Origin: Dromaius novaehollandiae
Lineage: Eukaryota; Chordata; Aves; Casuariiformes; Dromaiidae
DNA length: 64,000 nt
Assembly: GCF_036370855.1 (NCBI RefSeq)
Contig: NC_088130.1
Span: 67,246,941 to 67,310,940, forward strand
Reading direction: 5' to 3'
The position numbers were made by a program, and so were the translations under genes. Position 1 is the stretch's first letter; each line of letters begins with the position of its first letter. Below the pieces are notes generated by a model. That model ran no database searches. It was not told the origin of the DNA and was given only the letters and a program-made list of their open reading frames with translations. Positions 28,419 to 42,343 of the stretch are shown piece by piece.

Positions 28419-29255
28419 GTGCTTTGGCTAGAGAGACTGCAACATGCCATTTATTTAAATAACTGAGAGCAGAGTCCCTTACTTGTGTTTTTTTCTCTAA
28501 AAAATGAAAAAGAGGAAGATAGAGTAGTAGTTTATCCACAATCCTTTATTCATCTCCAGCACATGGGAGTTGCGACAGCATCTGGCCTACAGGATCCCAT
28601 GCTCTACAGGCAGGCATTGCAGAGACGCCTTTGACAAGCAGAGACATCCCCAGGAGAGCTCGCCTTTGAGCAGAGGGAAGCACAGGATGGCATTTAGCCA
28701 GAAGAGGTTTTCTGCAGAACATTCCCATCATCATCAACATCTTTATTTAAACATCTTCATGTTCAATCAGCTTTTTTTATTTTCTTCCAGGTGCATCCAG
28801 CAGCTCCTCTGTGGAGCTAAGAGGTCTGTGGGTGGTTTTTTTTCCCTGCAGTGTGGGTAGGAAGGTATGTGGGAACTGTAATTCAGTCACTTTAAATCAT
28901 ATGAGTCTGAAGCTTGAAAGGAAAAATAATAATAAATGGTACAGATTGTCAGGCTCAGTGCAATTCTCAATCAATTAAAGCTTATTTTAGCATCAGGGCA
29001 GTTTATTTTTAAAAAGTTCTCTTGGCACTTTGATGCTTTCACGCTACTTGGTAGCTAAAAAGGTCTTGCTGGGAACAAATTACAATACTCTTGGTACAGC
29101 ATTTCTGAACTGCATTTTTATTTTCTGTCAAATGACAATAAATAAGATCCACATGAACAAACAGCAGCAATAAAATAGCTAGCGGGCTATCCTAAGCCTA
29201 AGTGGCAGCGAATGAGTAAAGCTTTGGCCCTGGGTAAAGGGGGAAGATAAAGCTC

Positions 29256-29310
29256 AGACTCAAGCATGGTCGAAACATGTTTGTTTCGGCTTCTTTTTTT
29301 GTTTGAGTCT
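29256..29310. repeat. Nested inverted repeat (hairpin-forming)
   Basis: An outer stem AGACTCAA (29256-29263) / TTGAGTCT (29303-29310) encloses a perfect 7-bp inner stem CGAAACA (29271-29277) / TGTTTCG (29282-29288) with a 4-nt loop. The sides are unequal (7 and 14 nt between stems), so it is not a good microRNA precursor shape. Confidence 0.5.
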
Positions 29311-32300
29311 ACCAAGATGTTCTTCAATGCGTCTGACTTTAAATTGTGATTTGGTATGTTGTGACATTAAACAGAGAAGAACAAGCACTGAAGGCATTTC
29401 ACATCAGACTGTTGCTTTTGTTTGTTTTCTTTTTCAGTGTAAAATTAAATGCTGTACCTGCATTTTGCATCTATAGTTTTGTGATGTTATCTTGGTTCAC
29501 ATTTCATAGATGTGGCTGACACATGAATAGCCAAATCAGTACTCCTCTTTTCCAATCCATGTAGCATTTAAGGAAATGAACCACAGTACCAGATTCACAC
29601 TGAAATGTTTATAGGTCCAAAAGTTACTAGATGATAAGAAAAGCCCTTCCCTGATGAGATAATAAAAATCATAGCTGGTACTACTTTTAGGTCATCTCAG
29701 TCTATGAGAGTAGCTGGCAAACAAGACCAGTGAGGTGAGTTCACCCTTTGGAATAACAGGCAAAATATCTGCCTAACAGAATGGGTGGGCAATAATAACA
29801 TGAGATTATGGAAGTTATCTGCTATATAGTTTCATGCTGTCATTATAAATGGACTAAACTTTTGCTCTAAGGTTTAACAGAAAAAGAAATTAAAAGGAAG
29901 GTGGAAAGGGTGTATGAAAACTATCCTTCACCCTTTTTAATTTACAGCTTTATAGCCTCCCTTTGCCTGTAAGTTCCTTGCTTTTTCCACTTCAGGCCTG
30001 GAGCCGTCCCTGAAATACAATGCATTGAGTAGCAGTTTTACATGCAGTTTTCCCAAATGGAAAAGTTTTACAGGTCCAAAATTGGAAAAGTACACTTGGC
30101 CGTACTAACTACAAAGCAGTAGGGAACTAAGGCTCTTCAGTTCAACAAGGAATTATGGCATGACCTTCAAATTCCTTTTAACCGGTTATGTTCAGTTATC
30201 CTCCCCTCGCCTTGGATACCGCTACAGGTTTGGCTTAGAAATCAAAGGAAGCTGTAGTTCAGATCTGAATCTATAATGTCTGTCTGCTCTGGGCAAAGGA
30301 AGGACATGCCTGTTTCCTCAGTATAGCTATTTCCAGTTGATGAAGCAAAGGAGTCAAATGGCACTGAGAAAATCAGTGCTTTCACTATAAGCACAGTACT
30401 GTGGCACAGGAACTTAGTGTAGATGTTCACCAACTTCATAGAAATACGTATCTTGCTCTGGGCAACACAGCCTGTAAATCCCTGCAAGCTCTGAGTGGCA
30501 CTACAGAGAGTGGAGCTTGACTTTGAATGTTGAATACATTCTTGAATTCTCTATCTGCTGCCTTGAACCAGCGCATCACCCTTCCCTAAAACATGCAGGA
30601 ATGCCACTAGCTCTGCATTTCACATGTTTGTAGCCTTTCCTTGTCCTCCCCACTCTCTCTTCACTGCAGGTCTGTGCTCCAGGATTCACATTTTCACGTT
30701 AAAATTGTTATATTTCTCAGCTCCTAGTGAAAAGTTATAGAAATCATACTCCAGTTCAGTAATATCCATCCATGTTGACCTCAAACATCAGCTGTTTCAT
30801 GCCCCATTCGTTTAAACAGGTTATTAATATCAGAAGTAAAAGATGCAATTAAAAAATCATTAACTATTCCCTTGTTCATTATTTTTGCAGAACTATCCTT
30901 TTTTTTTTTTTAACATAAAACCCTAAACTTCCTCCCAGCAGCCCAAAAGCCGAGTCATCTGTATTCTCAATTCCTTATCATCCCAAGGGAGCAGCAGCCT
31001 GAACTATGATTTTCCCATTAGGAGGAGGGTCGGGCTCAGCTCCATGCTTTGCCAGGCTTCCTGCATGACTTCAGGCAGATCTATACTGCAGCGCTGAGCT
31101 CTTCAAGCAAGCCTGGGAAGGCGAAACAGCACATGTGCGAAAGTATGGCTGCTCTCAGGACTTCATCTGGGATCTCTGCACGGCAGAGTGCAGTCCTCTA
31201 CAGCTTAGTCACCTCACGGATGAATATCTTTGTCCTCCTCAGCATCTTTTTCCTCATTTGTGAACTGGCAACTGTGGCATTTCTTGACCTTGCAGGTGTA
31301 TTGCAAGAGTAACAAGGATAATCGTATGACGCTTTTCAGTTAGGACATAAGGCAAATAAAAATTCTAGGTTTTATCATAAGGCTCTGTCAGTATGAGGAC
31401 TGCAAGAGCGTCATGTGCCTGACTAGGCACAGGATTCAGTTCCCTAATTCCACCATCCAGAACTACTTGACATCTCCCAGGCTCACCTGGTTAAGACAAA
31501 CAAGTATCACACACAACTCGTGGCTAGCCTGGACCCTGCTATAGTGGCAATCAAAAAATCCTAGTTATTAACAGCATTAAACACAGGCACACCTGACTCC
31601 TTCCACATACGTGTGTGCCTAAATCTACCTAAAGCCTCCAGGCAGGCCGTAGATATTTAGTCAGTTCACTCAGTGGAGTCTAGCTGTTCATGTCATCCTA
31701 AAGTAAATTTCTAAGCTATGTCAAATGAATCACATCCTAAAAATCCCTTTTTCTGGCTTGACTATTAGGAGAGATTGGGATGACCAGCTCAGCTGTAAGC
31801 ATGGTGGATGCCTAAAGGTTGGTCAGAGGGCCAAGTGTGAAGACAGCATGAAAACAAACTGAATTTAATGCCAAAATAAATAACATTAGAAAATGATTTA
31901 TGACTGTTTAACCCCTTTATAATTAATTCACTGAAAGAGTCTGTATTAATTTCAGTGAAACTGCCACAGAAACTCACAGTAGCTGCACCTCACTGCCACT
32001 GAACAGGGACAGCAGCACAGAATTTCATCTAGATTTCCAGTAGTATTTTGATTTTCGCTTTTCTCTCTCCTAGCTACTGAAGATGATCATCAGCAAATTA
32101 AAAAGACGTATTTTCATGCAGATGAAACAACATGTGCTGGCTTTGCTGCTAGCATTCTGCCCACAAGCCTAGTGCTCCCCTGTGTTAACCCTTCTTCCCA
32201 CTTTTACTATTAACTTTCCTCCTCTCACAGTTAAAGGGAAGACATGACAAATCCGGGAGTTGTGATATTTCTTCCCCAGTAATATTCAAAAATGCTCTGG

Positions 32301-33203
32301 GGAAGAGGGGAGGAAGGGAGCTACATGCCAGTTGGTGCAATAATGAAAAGTAAATCAGAGATTTTAAAATACCATCTTGCATAGAACTGAAAGAATTTAG
32401 AAAGCAACAGACATGAAACGACAGTAATCTGAAACTATGAAAAGGAAATGGCCAGTTACACAACACACAGCCTTTGGAAGTCCTTGCCACAAGGCAAAGT
32501 GCTTACTGAAAGTCAAAAACTCCTTTGATGGCCCATGCAAAGGCTAAGAGCATCGTGCAGCTTCACAGATGGAATACAGACTGCCCAGAATCACTGCACA
32601 AGCAACGCAAAACTGCCTTCGCTAGGTTATTCTGTAATCATCCATTAGGAGGGTGGGAGATAGGAACAGTTTACATGACCAAAAGCATTTATTCAGCATC
32701 CTCGTATTTTCATGCCCTTCGCTGAGGTATCCAACCTTCAGGTTCACCCAGAGGGATGGCACGGACTGGCGACAGGAATATAAAATGAAAAAACTCTCAT
32801 GTTTGCATAATTTGGCCCCTGGACCTTCAATCTGAGGGTGAAAGCAGGGAAGCTAAGAATTGTAAAGAGAAACTGCCCTGGGTTTTTAGGTTATATCTCA
32901 CCCTTTGGCATCACATTCTGCTGCAGATTAAATACCACCCTGCTGTGTCAGTAACAAATACAGCTTAAGGGGGCTATAGCTTCTGGTACACTGCTTTATT
33001 TGCTATGAACACTTCAGGAGAAGGAATTAAAATGCCTACAAATGAAATCTTCACTTGCTTCACATTTGAAGGCTAGCACAGAACCCCTCGAACAACAAGC
33101 AGCTAATGACTGGGCAGATGCCAGATTTCACTGAGTCGTGCCAGGGATGTATTTGGCCTGGTATTTTTCATTTGTACATCCCCCATAAAGTTGAATCACT
33201 GGG

Positions 33204-33298
33204 CAGATTCTGCGTTACCGCTTAATCAGAACCTAAACCAATATCCATTTAAATCAATGGGAGCCAGTCTTGATTTTCAAGGGAGGAAGCAGAATCTA
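33204..33298. repeat. Palindromic old-repeat-like segment
   Basis: AGATTCTGC (33205-33213) and GCAGAATCT (33289-33297) are perfect inverted repeats flanking TTTAAATCAATGGGAGCCAG. The structure parallels the segment near 20.9 kb and suggests the same class of dispersed palindromic repeat. Confidence 0.45.
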
Positions 33299-36200
33299 GA
33301 TCATTGTATTATACCAATTCAGCCTCACTTTTTTTTTTTCCCTCTCTCTCTCACAGCATAATTTAACCTGCAATGTGGCTTTAACCTACTTCCATTACCA
33401 TCAGTGCTACAGAGACAGGCACACAGACCCTTAATCCTGCAACCAGTCAAGCACCCACAAGCTCTTTCAAAGCTGCAGAGAAAGCTTGGCGCAGTCCTGG
33501 GAAGCATCCAGTATCTTATTGGACTGATATGCAGAGTAGTTATTTCAAGCGTTTTTTTCTGTTTGTTACAATGTCTGATAAAAAAGCATTAACTAATTAT
33601 TTTAATTGCACTTTTTGTAGTATTTCTCATGGGACCTGGGCTGCAGCTGCCTCAGCTTGATCCCATCTGGCTGGGGGATGGGAAGCTATTATAAAATGTA
33701 TTTTCCCCAGAGCGAACAGGACATTCTGCTGCAGCTGTCTCTACGGAGGTGGGGGAGCTATTGGAAACAGGTGTGTTACACATAAATTGTCCCTGATTTG
33801 AAACAATCTGATGGATCTAGCAGGAAAACTTCAATCAACTCTACTGGAGCAAAATCAGCTTAATCCCTCCCCCCCTTTTTTCTGGGAACACACACACTGA
33901 TTACTTTTAACATATACAAACATCTGGGGGGGGGTAATGTCTTAAAAAGGTATTTATGGCTTTCCAACAAGAATTTTATTGGTTATTGTAATTAAAATTT
34001 TGAAACTTTTTGGAGCAGTTGTCATCTTGCAGGCAACAAATTATCTGCAACATGATTAAGATCACTTATGGAATAATATGCCGTTAGGAATGGAGGGGAG
34101 GAAAACACCCCCATACAAACCTGATTAATCAAGCATAATTGGCAGCAAGCACAGAAGAGAGATTTTGTTCTTTAGTTAAGCAGCAGACATGTTTTAGAGC
34201 AGATGAGTTTTTGCCTGACTCCAAGTGACATTGTCATGTTTTCTCTGCTCCCATCCTTATTTCAGACCTTGTCAACCCCACATCTCCTGACTCATTTTGC
34301 TTGGGCTTCAGTCCTTTACAGAGGCTCGGTGACAAGTAAGGAGGAAGGTAACCGGGACCTTCATTAGTCCCATCCAGGCTACTGCTGTTAAAAAGCCGTA
34401 TCTCCCCACAAAAATACTGCTTGTGTGAAAGATGAGCTACGCTCCAGATCATGAAGCTATCATCAGTGGGACGGCCGGAATCACAACTACATCAACATGA
34501 AGGGCATCAAGCTGTGCATATGGCATTGCCATGAGCTAGCCAGACCCTGTTCTCCAGAGAACCTGTGAAAATCTCTTGAATGTGCTACTGGGAGCTGCTT
34601 TGGAGAGTTAACTTTTTTCCCCTGTGTTATTTTAACTTGGTTTCTGAACATACTACAGATGTGCCCAGAGCCCAGAAAAGGAGCTTTGGGAAATGTTTTC
34701 TCGTTTTTCACTAAACAAGTTCTGACAAGTCGACCATCCAAAGCACAATAGCTCCCTTCCCCTCTCAGACCTTTGGCTCTCAGCTTAAGGAGACTGCCAA
34801 AGGCCTCTCCTCCTCACCTAACATTTTCCGTGTCTGCAGCATGGTCTCTGCACTATGTTGCTGTTTGCATGCTACCCCAAGGGGACACAGCATCCCCTGA
34901 CTCTGGGAGCCTAAGATATGTCATTTTGGGTACAGAAAGATTTTTCTGACTCTCTCACAGCTGCACAGTCACCTTGTGAAGGTACACTATCTGGTCTAAC
35001 AGGCCCTATCCCCCCCAAAATACCATCTTCTTAAACATTTCCAACTAGTTGTTCCAGGCTATAGATTATTTTATGAAAATGCTTATGGTGTGCCAGAACA
35101 GAATGGTTTTATTGTCGCAAGGTAGCTTGAAGCTGTAGTATCACAAGCACTCTAACTTGGCCTATAAGTTGATATTACCATGGAAAAAAGCAAACCTGTC
35201 CCGCTCCTGCTCTCAGCTACCCATCTTTGGTGTTGCACTGCCCCTTCCCTTGTACGAACATTAGTGTTTGTGTGAATGCACGGTGACTATCAGGGATGTA
35301 ATCCAGATTAGAATAAACCCAGCAGAAAAAAAAAAAAAGGAGGTGAAGGGGTGAGGACTGATTCTTGACAGCAGTGCTGGTTTCTGTCAGCTGAAATTGC
35401 TTGCGAAATGACGGCCCGAATAAGTGACCTGTACCATTCCCACGCAAGCCCTGCTGAAATCTTTGGACAACATTTTATCATGTCTCTCTCTGCTTTTGCA
35501 CAGCCCAGGCAGGTTTTCCAGCAGAACCAGTCTATTCAGCTAAGCTGGAGGATAAAGACATGTCACACAGTGGTGAGGACAAAAAGCCCATGAGCCCATG
35601 TAAAGACGTCAGGTTTTAACCGCAGGAGAGCTACTGCCTCACTGTGTAACCTTGAGTGAGGTGCTTGACCTCAATTTGCCTTAGCTAAAAAGCTGGTGGG
35701 GAAGGAAGTGAGGGTGCACAGGGCTGACAGCGTGATGCTGTGTCTGAGCTAGCCTTTGCTGGATGTAGTGCAGCTGCTGATGGGCAATTATGTAGAAAAT
35801 AACAACAGTGACGATACAAAGCTCCAGGCATCTTCACCAGATTTTGCTGGCCATTATTCCAACAGAAGGCTGCTAATGGCATCCAATTACTTTCTTTGTG
35901 CTACTGCCATTTAAGGTCACTTTGAAGGACACAAACTCTTCTGTATTTTACTGTGCGAGATTCAGGCAAAATAGTAACCATGTGTTTCAGACAATGGGTT
36001 CTTAAAGGGCAATGAACTAATGAGATATGAACTTTATTTTTTGTTAAGTGTGGAGTTGATATGGCCATGAATTAAAAAAGAATAAATGACTTAAAGACGA
36101 GCATCTTTGCTGATAAATGAAACACTACCTAGTGAGAGCAGAAGAGCTCAGCCCTGCTAAGAGCACATAAATCAGAAAAAGCAAACCATTGATTCTGGAT

Positions 36201-39045
36201 CCACCCACTGCAAAGCTCAGGTGCACTGCAGCTCTCTCATGTCCACTTGGTATCATTGCCCACAAAGAACCGCCATCCACTGGGGAGTTCATAACAAGCC
36301 TCATGTGCAGCAGAGATTTTTTGTGGGGGTCAGAGAGGGATGTACCAGCACAGGAGAAAGGGTAGCCAGCAATGAGCTTCACATCATCTATGCAGAGAGA
36401 AGACCAGACCTGCCAGCTCCAGGTGGGAAAACTTTTGATGGCAGGAGTCAGTAGCAAGCAAGAGTAGAGAGTACTTTCAGTACAGCCTTTGGATGAAGAC
36501 TTTTATCCATGTGGCCAAACTGGACAATATTTATGAGCTTACTTTTCCCATAACTACCATTTTGGGTCACTGCAGTGATGCTGTAGCCAATGCTGGCCAC
36601 AGGACATTATTATGATGTTTCCCTCCCCAGGAAAGATACCAAACACTTCCTTCATTGATTGACTTGAAAAGACCTCATGGAACAAGCTAGGGACACTGAC
36701 TTTGACTATTGCTCAAGTGCTGGCCTAACACTGGAGGATAACAGCTTTTCTCCAGGGTGAGGAGCATCAGCTGTCACACGCAGGGAAAGAAAAAAGAAAA
36801 GAGCCAGGCTAGAGAAAGAGAAAACAGGAAGGACTCTGCCTGTCTTGACATTATGGCATCTCCTCACAGACACATGGAGTTAGAGCTGACTCAGAATGGA
36901 TGCTGAGCATCAAGGTGTCAGTTATTTTGTAAAGATCGTTAGCTTCTCTCTGCTAATGATAGTGATAATGAAATTGTGTGGCTCAGCATGTGTTCCACAG
37001 CCTGCTTTCCTGCTTCTCCCCAGGGGGGCTTAAACTAGAAGCCCAGATTGACTGCCCCCCACCCAGCATGAGGGAAACACTGAGGGAGTGGGTGTGAGAA
37101 GCTAGGAGGGCATTTGGAAGTCAGAAGCAGCAGCTAAAGGGAGTGAGACAGCCAAGTGGCAAAAGCCCACATCCTGTGGAACAGCTCAGATATGGGACTG
37201 GGCTAGGAACAAGGACTCAGCTCTGTCCAGACCTCTCAAAAACACAGTATAAAACACATCAAAACACTTAAAGAATGATGCTCTTACTACAGGCTAGTGA
37301 ATGTCCTGGGGGAAAATTAACCAGCTTATAGCAAGCGAGTCTCAGAATCTAAGTGAAAGACAGATTTTAATAAGGCCTGCAGCCAAAGGAGGATCCAAGT
37401 TACCTACTGAATCCTACATTTGAAGGTAAATAGGTTGGCAGTGTAGTTGGGAGCAAAATTTAATTGGAAAAAAGAAGTGAACCAGCCATTTCAATCTACA
37501 CTGTAAGCATTCCTGATTAACCCATATGATTAACTATAGCTGATGGTTTTAGAACAGTAGGTCTGAGGATTAAAGTATTATGTAGGCTGAAAACACCACA
37601 TGTCACATCCCTAAATCAGTTTGCTTTGTAACATTTAATTCTCTGCATACTCTTAGGATCAATTCTTAGGTCCTTATTCACTAATAGGAGTCTCCATGTC
37701 AGATCTACTTAATGGTTAGGGTTATTCACTCACTCTCAGAGGCTTTAATATGAGATTTGGCCTACAACTCTGCTTTATCGTATTTTCTCACATATAATCT
37801 TCAAATGCTGCCTTAATGGTTTCCCTGGGAACCATTTTGGGAAATGTCCCAAATGCAGAATAACGGGAACTACAAGCCTCTAGTTTTTCTTCAGACAGAT
37901 AATTCTTAGCACAAAATGTCCCTTCACTCAAATATTACCTTAATTGTAAATGATACACCACAGTGTATCAGATAGCTTTCCTCCAAAAATTTGCATAAAA
38001 ACATAGCCAGCTCTTACAGTTCATGGTCCAACTGCACTCTTTCTACATGCCCAGCTTCCAGAGTGCAGGCACGACTCTGCTTTATCTGTAGGACTTTGTT
38101 CTGTTTACTGCAAATAACAGAAAATAAAGTTTTTAGGTGTCATGTTATACAGAAAAACACCTCACATTAATAGTGGCAGATGTAAAACCCAATTAATGTT
38201 CAGTTCTCACAGCATTAATTATATATACACCTAATTAATAATAGTTATTGTGCTATTTCTGAATTGAAATTAAAAAAAATAAAATCTATCATTCCTTCTG
38301 GAGGAAACATGCACTGGCTCTTGCTGAGAGTGTGCTCAGGACAAAATGTGCTTAAACGATTAGCATAGACTAGATATCTAGCTTCTTTACAACTAAAACT
38401 AAGTGAGATTAATCCCAGTCTTAAGACTTCTTTCAAAGTTCACCAAAGACAATGCAGAAACTCCTAATGATATGCCACCAGATTACTGAGAGGTGAATAA
38501 GGCCCGATTCACTTCTTTTTGAGACATCTACAGCTAATTTGACTCCTACTCTATACCAAAATGGGGCACCATGAGTACACAAAATGATGCAGAAGAGCAG
38601 GTATGTGCCTAGAAAATACACTGAAGCCACCTATGTTGCTATTTGCCAGCATTCACCTCAGCCCTCCTCCACCTTTGTAGCTTGGTGCCTGGGCTGGGCT
38701 CAGTCCTTCAGTAAGTAAGCTCCCCTGCCCCTGACCTCCACGCTGCACCCAATGTGCAGAAGATGGTGGTACCTATCCAGGCTGTCTGCCTGCCTTCTTA
38801 TATCTCCATTTTCCTTTCTTTCCTCTTTTAAAAAGCATTCTCGTTATTACTGGTAGGCAGGGAAACCGAAAAAACAGGATCTTTTCATCTAAATATCAAC
38901 ATTTAAAACTTTGTCATCACTCAACAAAGCCTGGAAGAAAGGAGAGATATGGAGGTGAAGCTTTATGGAATGAATGGCAGGTAACATACCTACTCAACTA
39001 CAAACTATGAGATGCTTTGTCTGAACTGGGATTTAAACTCTACTT

Positions 39046-39240
39046 CATAGAGTCAAAACTCATAGAATCACAGATTAATTTAGGATGGAAGGAATGTGCG
39101 GAGGTCCTCTAGCCCAACCTGTCACCCAAAGCAAGGCCCACTCTGAAATTAAATCAGGTTTGTCCAGTCGAGTTTTGAGTACCTCCAAGGATGGAGATTA
39201 GAGAGTCTCTCTTTGCAGCCCTTTCCAGTGTTTGAATGAA
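39046..39240 (-). mobile_element. CR1 LINE, 3' end fragment
   Basis: On the plus strand it begins CATAGAGTC...CATAGAATCACAG, the reverse complement of the ATTCTATG-type 8-bp repeats that end CR1 elements. It continues with GGATGGAAGGAAT, CTCTAGCCCAACCT, TCCAGTCGAGTTTTGAGTA, CCTCCAAGGATGGAGA and TTTCCAGTGTTTGA, all familiar from the sauropsid CR1 3' region in this orientation. It is about 195 bp long and 5'-truncated, as is usual for CR1. No open coding capacity remains. Confidence 0.9.
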
Positions 39241-42200
39241 GTCCACTTAATAAAACTGCATTGAAATTCTACAAAACTTTAGTGATTTTCTTCAAGACAG
39301 ATTTTCTTTCCTCTTTATCTAGCTATGTAGTGATCCCAGAAACTAATTGTGAAAAATATCATTAAAAAATTAATTTTTAAGTGACCCCAAAAATCTAATG
39401 AATCGAGAGGTCTAGAAGCACAAGCAATTTGCTTGCAACCCAAATTCAAAACTTTATTTCTGTCCACGTTATGAAAAGCACTGCTGTTCATTCATTTACC
39501 TAACTAATAATACCTCCCATCGTGTTCTAAGCCTTAAGAGACATCAAAACCTTAGATGGAGAGCAGATAAGAGCCATGCCAGCTTTGATGAGACCAAAAT
39601 TTTTTGCAAGAAGAAATTTCCTGGTTTTCAGGTGATTTTAAAATCAGCATAGGACACTAAAAGCTGCAGGTCACTGCCACACATAATGGAGCAATATTTG
39701 GAGGGTCTCATCATAAAGAATTCAGACTTCTTGCAGAAAAAAAAAGATCCATTGAGGAGTGAAGGGGATAGATGCCTAGGATAATTTGAATCTGCTCTTT
39801 GAAATTGGTACTTTTATTATTAGCTGGGAAAGTGGAAAGTATATCAATTTCAGCTGCAGGCCTAGGGAGCTGCACATGCTAAAAAATTCTGCTGGCTCTA
39901 AACGAATTTCGAAAAATTAGACACTCTTGAACTGAAGGAGTTATCTTTATGTCATATCTACATTTTTTTTTTCTGAACAGACTGTTGTGCTCTAGAAATC
40001 TCATACACTGTATGGCACAAGAAAGAAAAGAATTGATAGATAGAAGGCCTTTATTTGGACTCTGGAAAATAAATTAGCTATAAAATAAATAAGATTGAAA
40101 TATGAGAAACTGCCTTAAAAGAGAAGGTACCAGTTAATAGTTTAGTAACTACAAAATACTGAAATGCATTCCTGGATCACATGGAACAGACCGTCCCTCC
40201 AACAAAGAAAATGATCGCATTACTTTTACACAGGATATCACTTAAAGATTATTAGCAGAAGTAGCAGCAAAACAGAACTGGTAACCGAGCACATAGTTCT
40301 TACGCTCTGAATAAAAACAGGCCAACAGCTATTTCTTTCTCAGGTCTTGAATCAGGATATATATAACAGTTCACAAATTGGGACTGCTGATTTGCCCAGT
40401 TGTACAGGACTAAGCGGAATTTTGCTAAAACCCCCAAAGCAGAAGAATGCAGAAATACTGTCAGTATTTGAACTTGTCACACAAAGAGATGCTCTTCTAA
40501 CCTAACATTAAAGGGCAAAGATGGTAGCATGAGATTTCACTTCAGAGGTTGTACTTCTCTTTCTGTTCTTTGAAAGAAGAACTAAAAGCTCCTTGGTGGA
40601 TTTACATTCTCTCTGGTAAGACTCCCACGAGGTTTTTAGCAAGCTGTTTTTCTTGTACAAATTAAAGCCAATTTTCCTAACAGAGACTTAAATGATAGCT
40701 ATAAGCAATAACTTTGAATATTTTACAACAATCCCTTTCACATCTAAATGTCCAAATTGTAAGAATCACACTCCTGAGAGTTTTGTAAGGCAAATACATC
40801 CTAATTCTTTGGGAAATCATTGGAAGGTTGATAAATGGACACTAAAGAGTTTTAAGTGATAATGATGAGCAAATGCAATAAAATTTCATTTTCTTGCTCT
40901 GTGACTCTCCCTCCCATTAGAACAACTCCCGTGGCCTGCAACACCTCCTGTCATCCTCTTTCCTAAATGTCTCTCACACGGGTCATTTGACCATGGCATC
41001 CATACGGGAGCTTCCCAGACACACATGCTGCCGTATGACAAGGCTGCATGCACATGGGCTGCACAACAGGGCAGATGCTTGCTCACACAGCAGGAGTTGC
41101 AGCATTAAGCCCTCTAACAGATCATGTGGCTTATTGCCGAAAGATGGGGTATTTGTGTTCAGTGGTACAAGTTTTTGGTTTCAGTAGCGCTTGGACAGCC
41201 ACTTACATGTGATTTCATACTCAGTTCATGCCAAGGCCATTTGCTGCATCGAAGCCAGACTGATGAACTACTGATGAACATCTCTAGTCTGTGACTTAGA
41301 GTGACCTAATATACTCCCAGCGTCCCAATCTGAAAAATATTTGATAAGTAATAGCTGTCCTGAAAAGGAGCAAGCAGTAAAATTAGCAAGCTGACGTTCC
41401 CTGAACTTAATAAAAAGGGGTTATTCTAATTAAACTGTATTCCAATACTGTCTCTCACACTGATCCAATTGGCAAAGCTAGATGGTTAGACTTCAGCTTT
41501 AAAAGCCATCTGGCAACTTTGCAATTACTTAAGGTTATCCCTTCCTTTATGCACAGCTCCCCGAGTATCATCTAGACTAAATCATGCCTATAGGTCAGAA
41601 AATTAACAACTGAACTATATTTAATGAGATAGGCTGACAGATCCTTTTCCATTTTCCAAATTTCCTTTCCCATGTAAATCCTAAGACTCAGAGACTCCTA
41701 GCTGCATCTACTGCATCACATTCTGTCCAGTTGGTGACAGATCTCCAAATATCACGCAGTCTTTTACTGAATCTTCCCTGGATCTTGGGTAGCTTAGTAT
41801 TTGCAAAGTGCTTCTATATCCTGTGAGCCAAGATGCTACATAAATGCAAATGCTGACTCCTCACATTTTCTCACTTCCTCTCAAAGGAAAACCTTCCACC
41901 GAAAGGAAAACTGTTTTTCAACACTTCAGAAATACACATTAGTGTCTAACATACAAACTGGACTTCTGAAAATAAGTTAATATTATAGTACACAGAGTAA
42001 CAACCAAAAATAAAATCACTGATGCTTTCTTTGCATAATCTGTAAGAAATTAGATCTGGAGGAAACCACCACTGATGATCAAAAATAGCTGCAGTCTTGA
42101 TGCACTAATTCATCTGCTTTAGAAATTTCCTTAGAAGTATTGTAAAAACAGGTAGGTGTTTGTTAGTATTCAGAACACTTCTGTATACTGATCTGAAACC

Positions 42201-42343
42201 AAGCGTATTTTGGCCCTGCTCGTTCCAATATTTGGATCATCTTTGAGTACAAATCAAGCTATTAAGTTCCTGTTAATTTAAAATACTACACCTAATCACT
42301 CTAATCAAATATCTCATTCTGATATCTGTGAAAAAAACCTAGT

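Larger units (their letters stand above)
18841..39045. other. Gene-poor intergenic or intronic DNA
   Basis: About 20 kb of AT-rich sequence between the two CR1 fragments. It holds the two palindromic repeat-like segments, the hairpin at 29.3 kb and a TTG microsatellite. A low-complexity-free AT-rich block at about 33935-34145 has the look of conserved non-coding DNA, which cannot be tested here. No coding exon could be supported. Confidence 0.6.
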
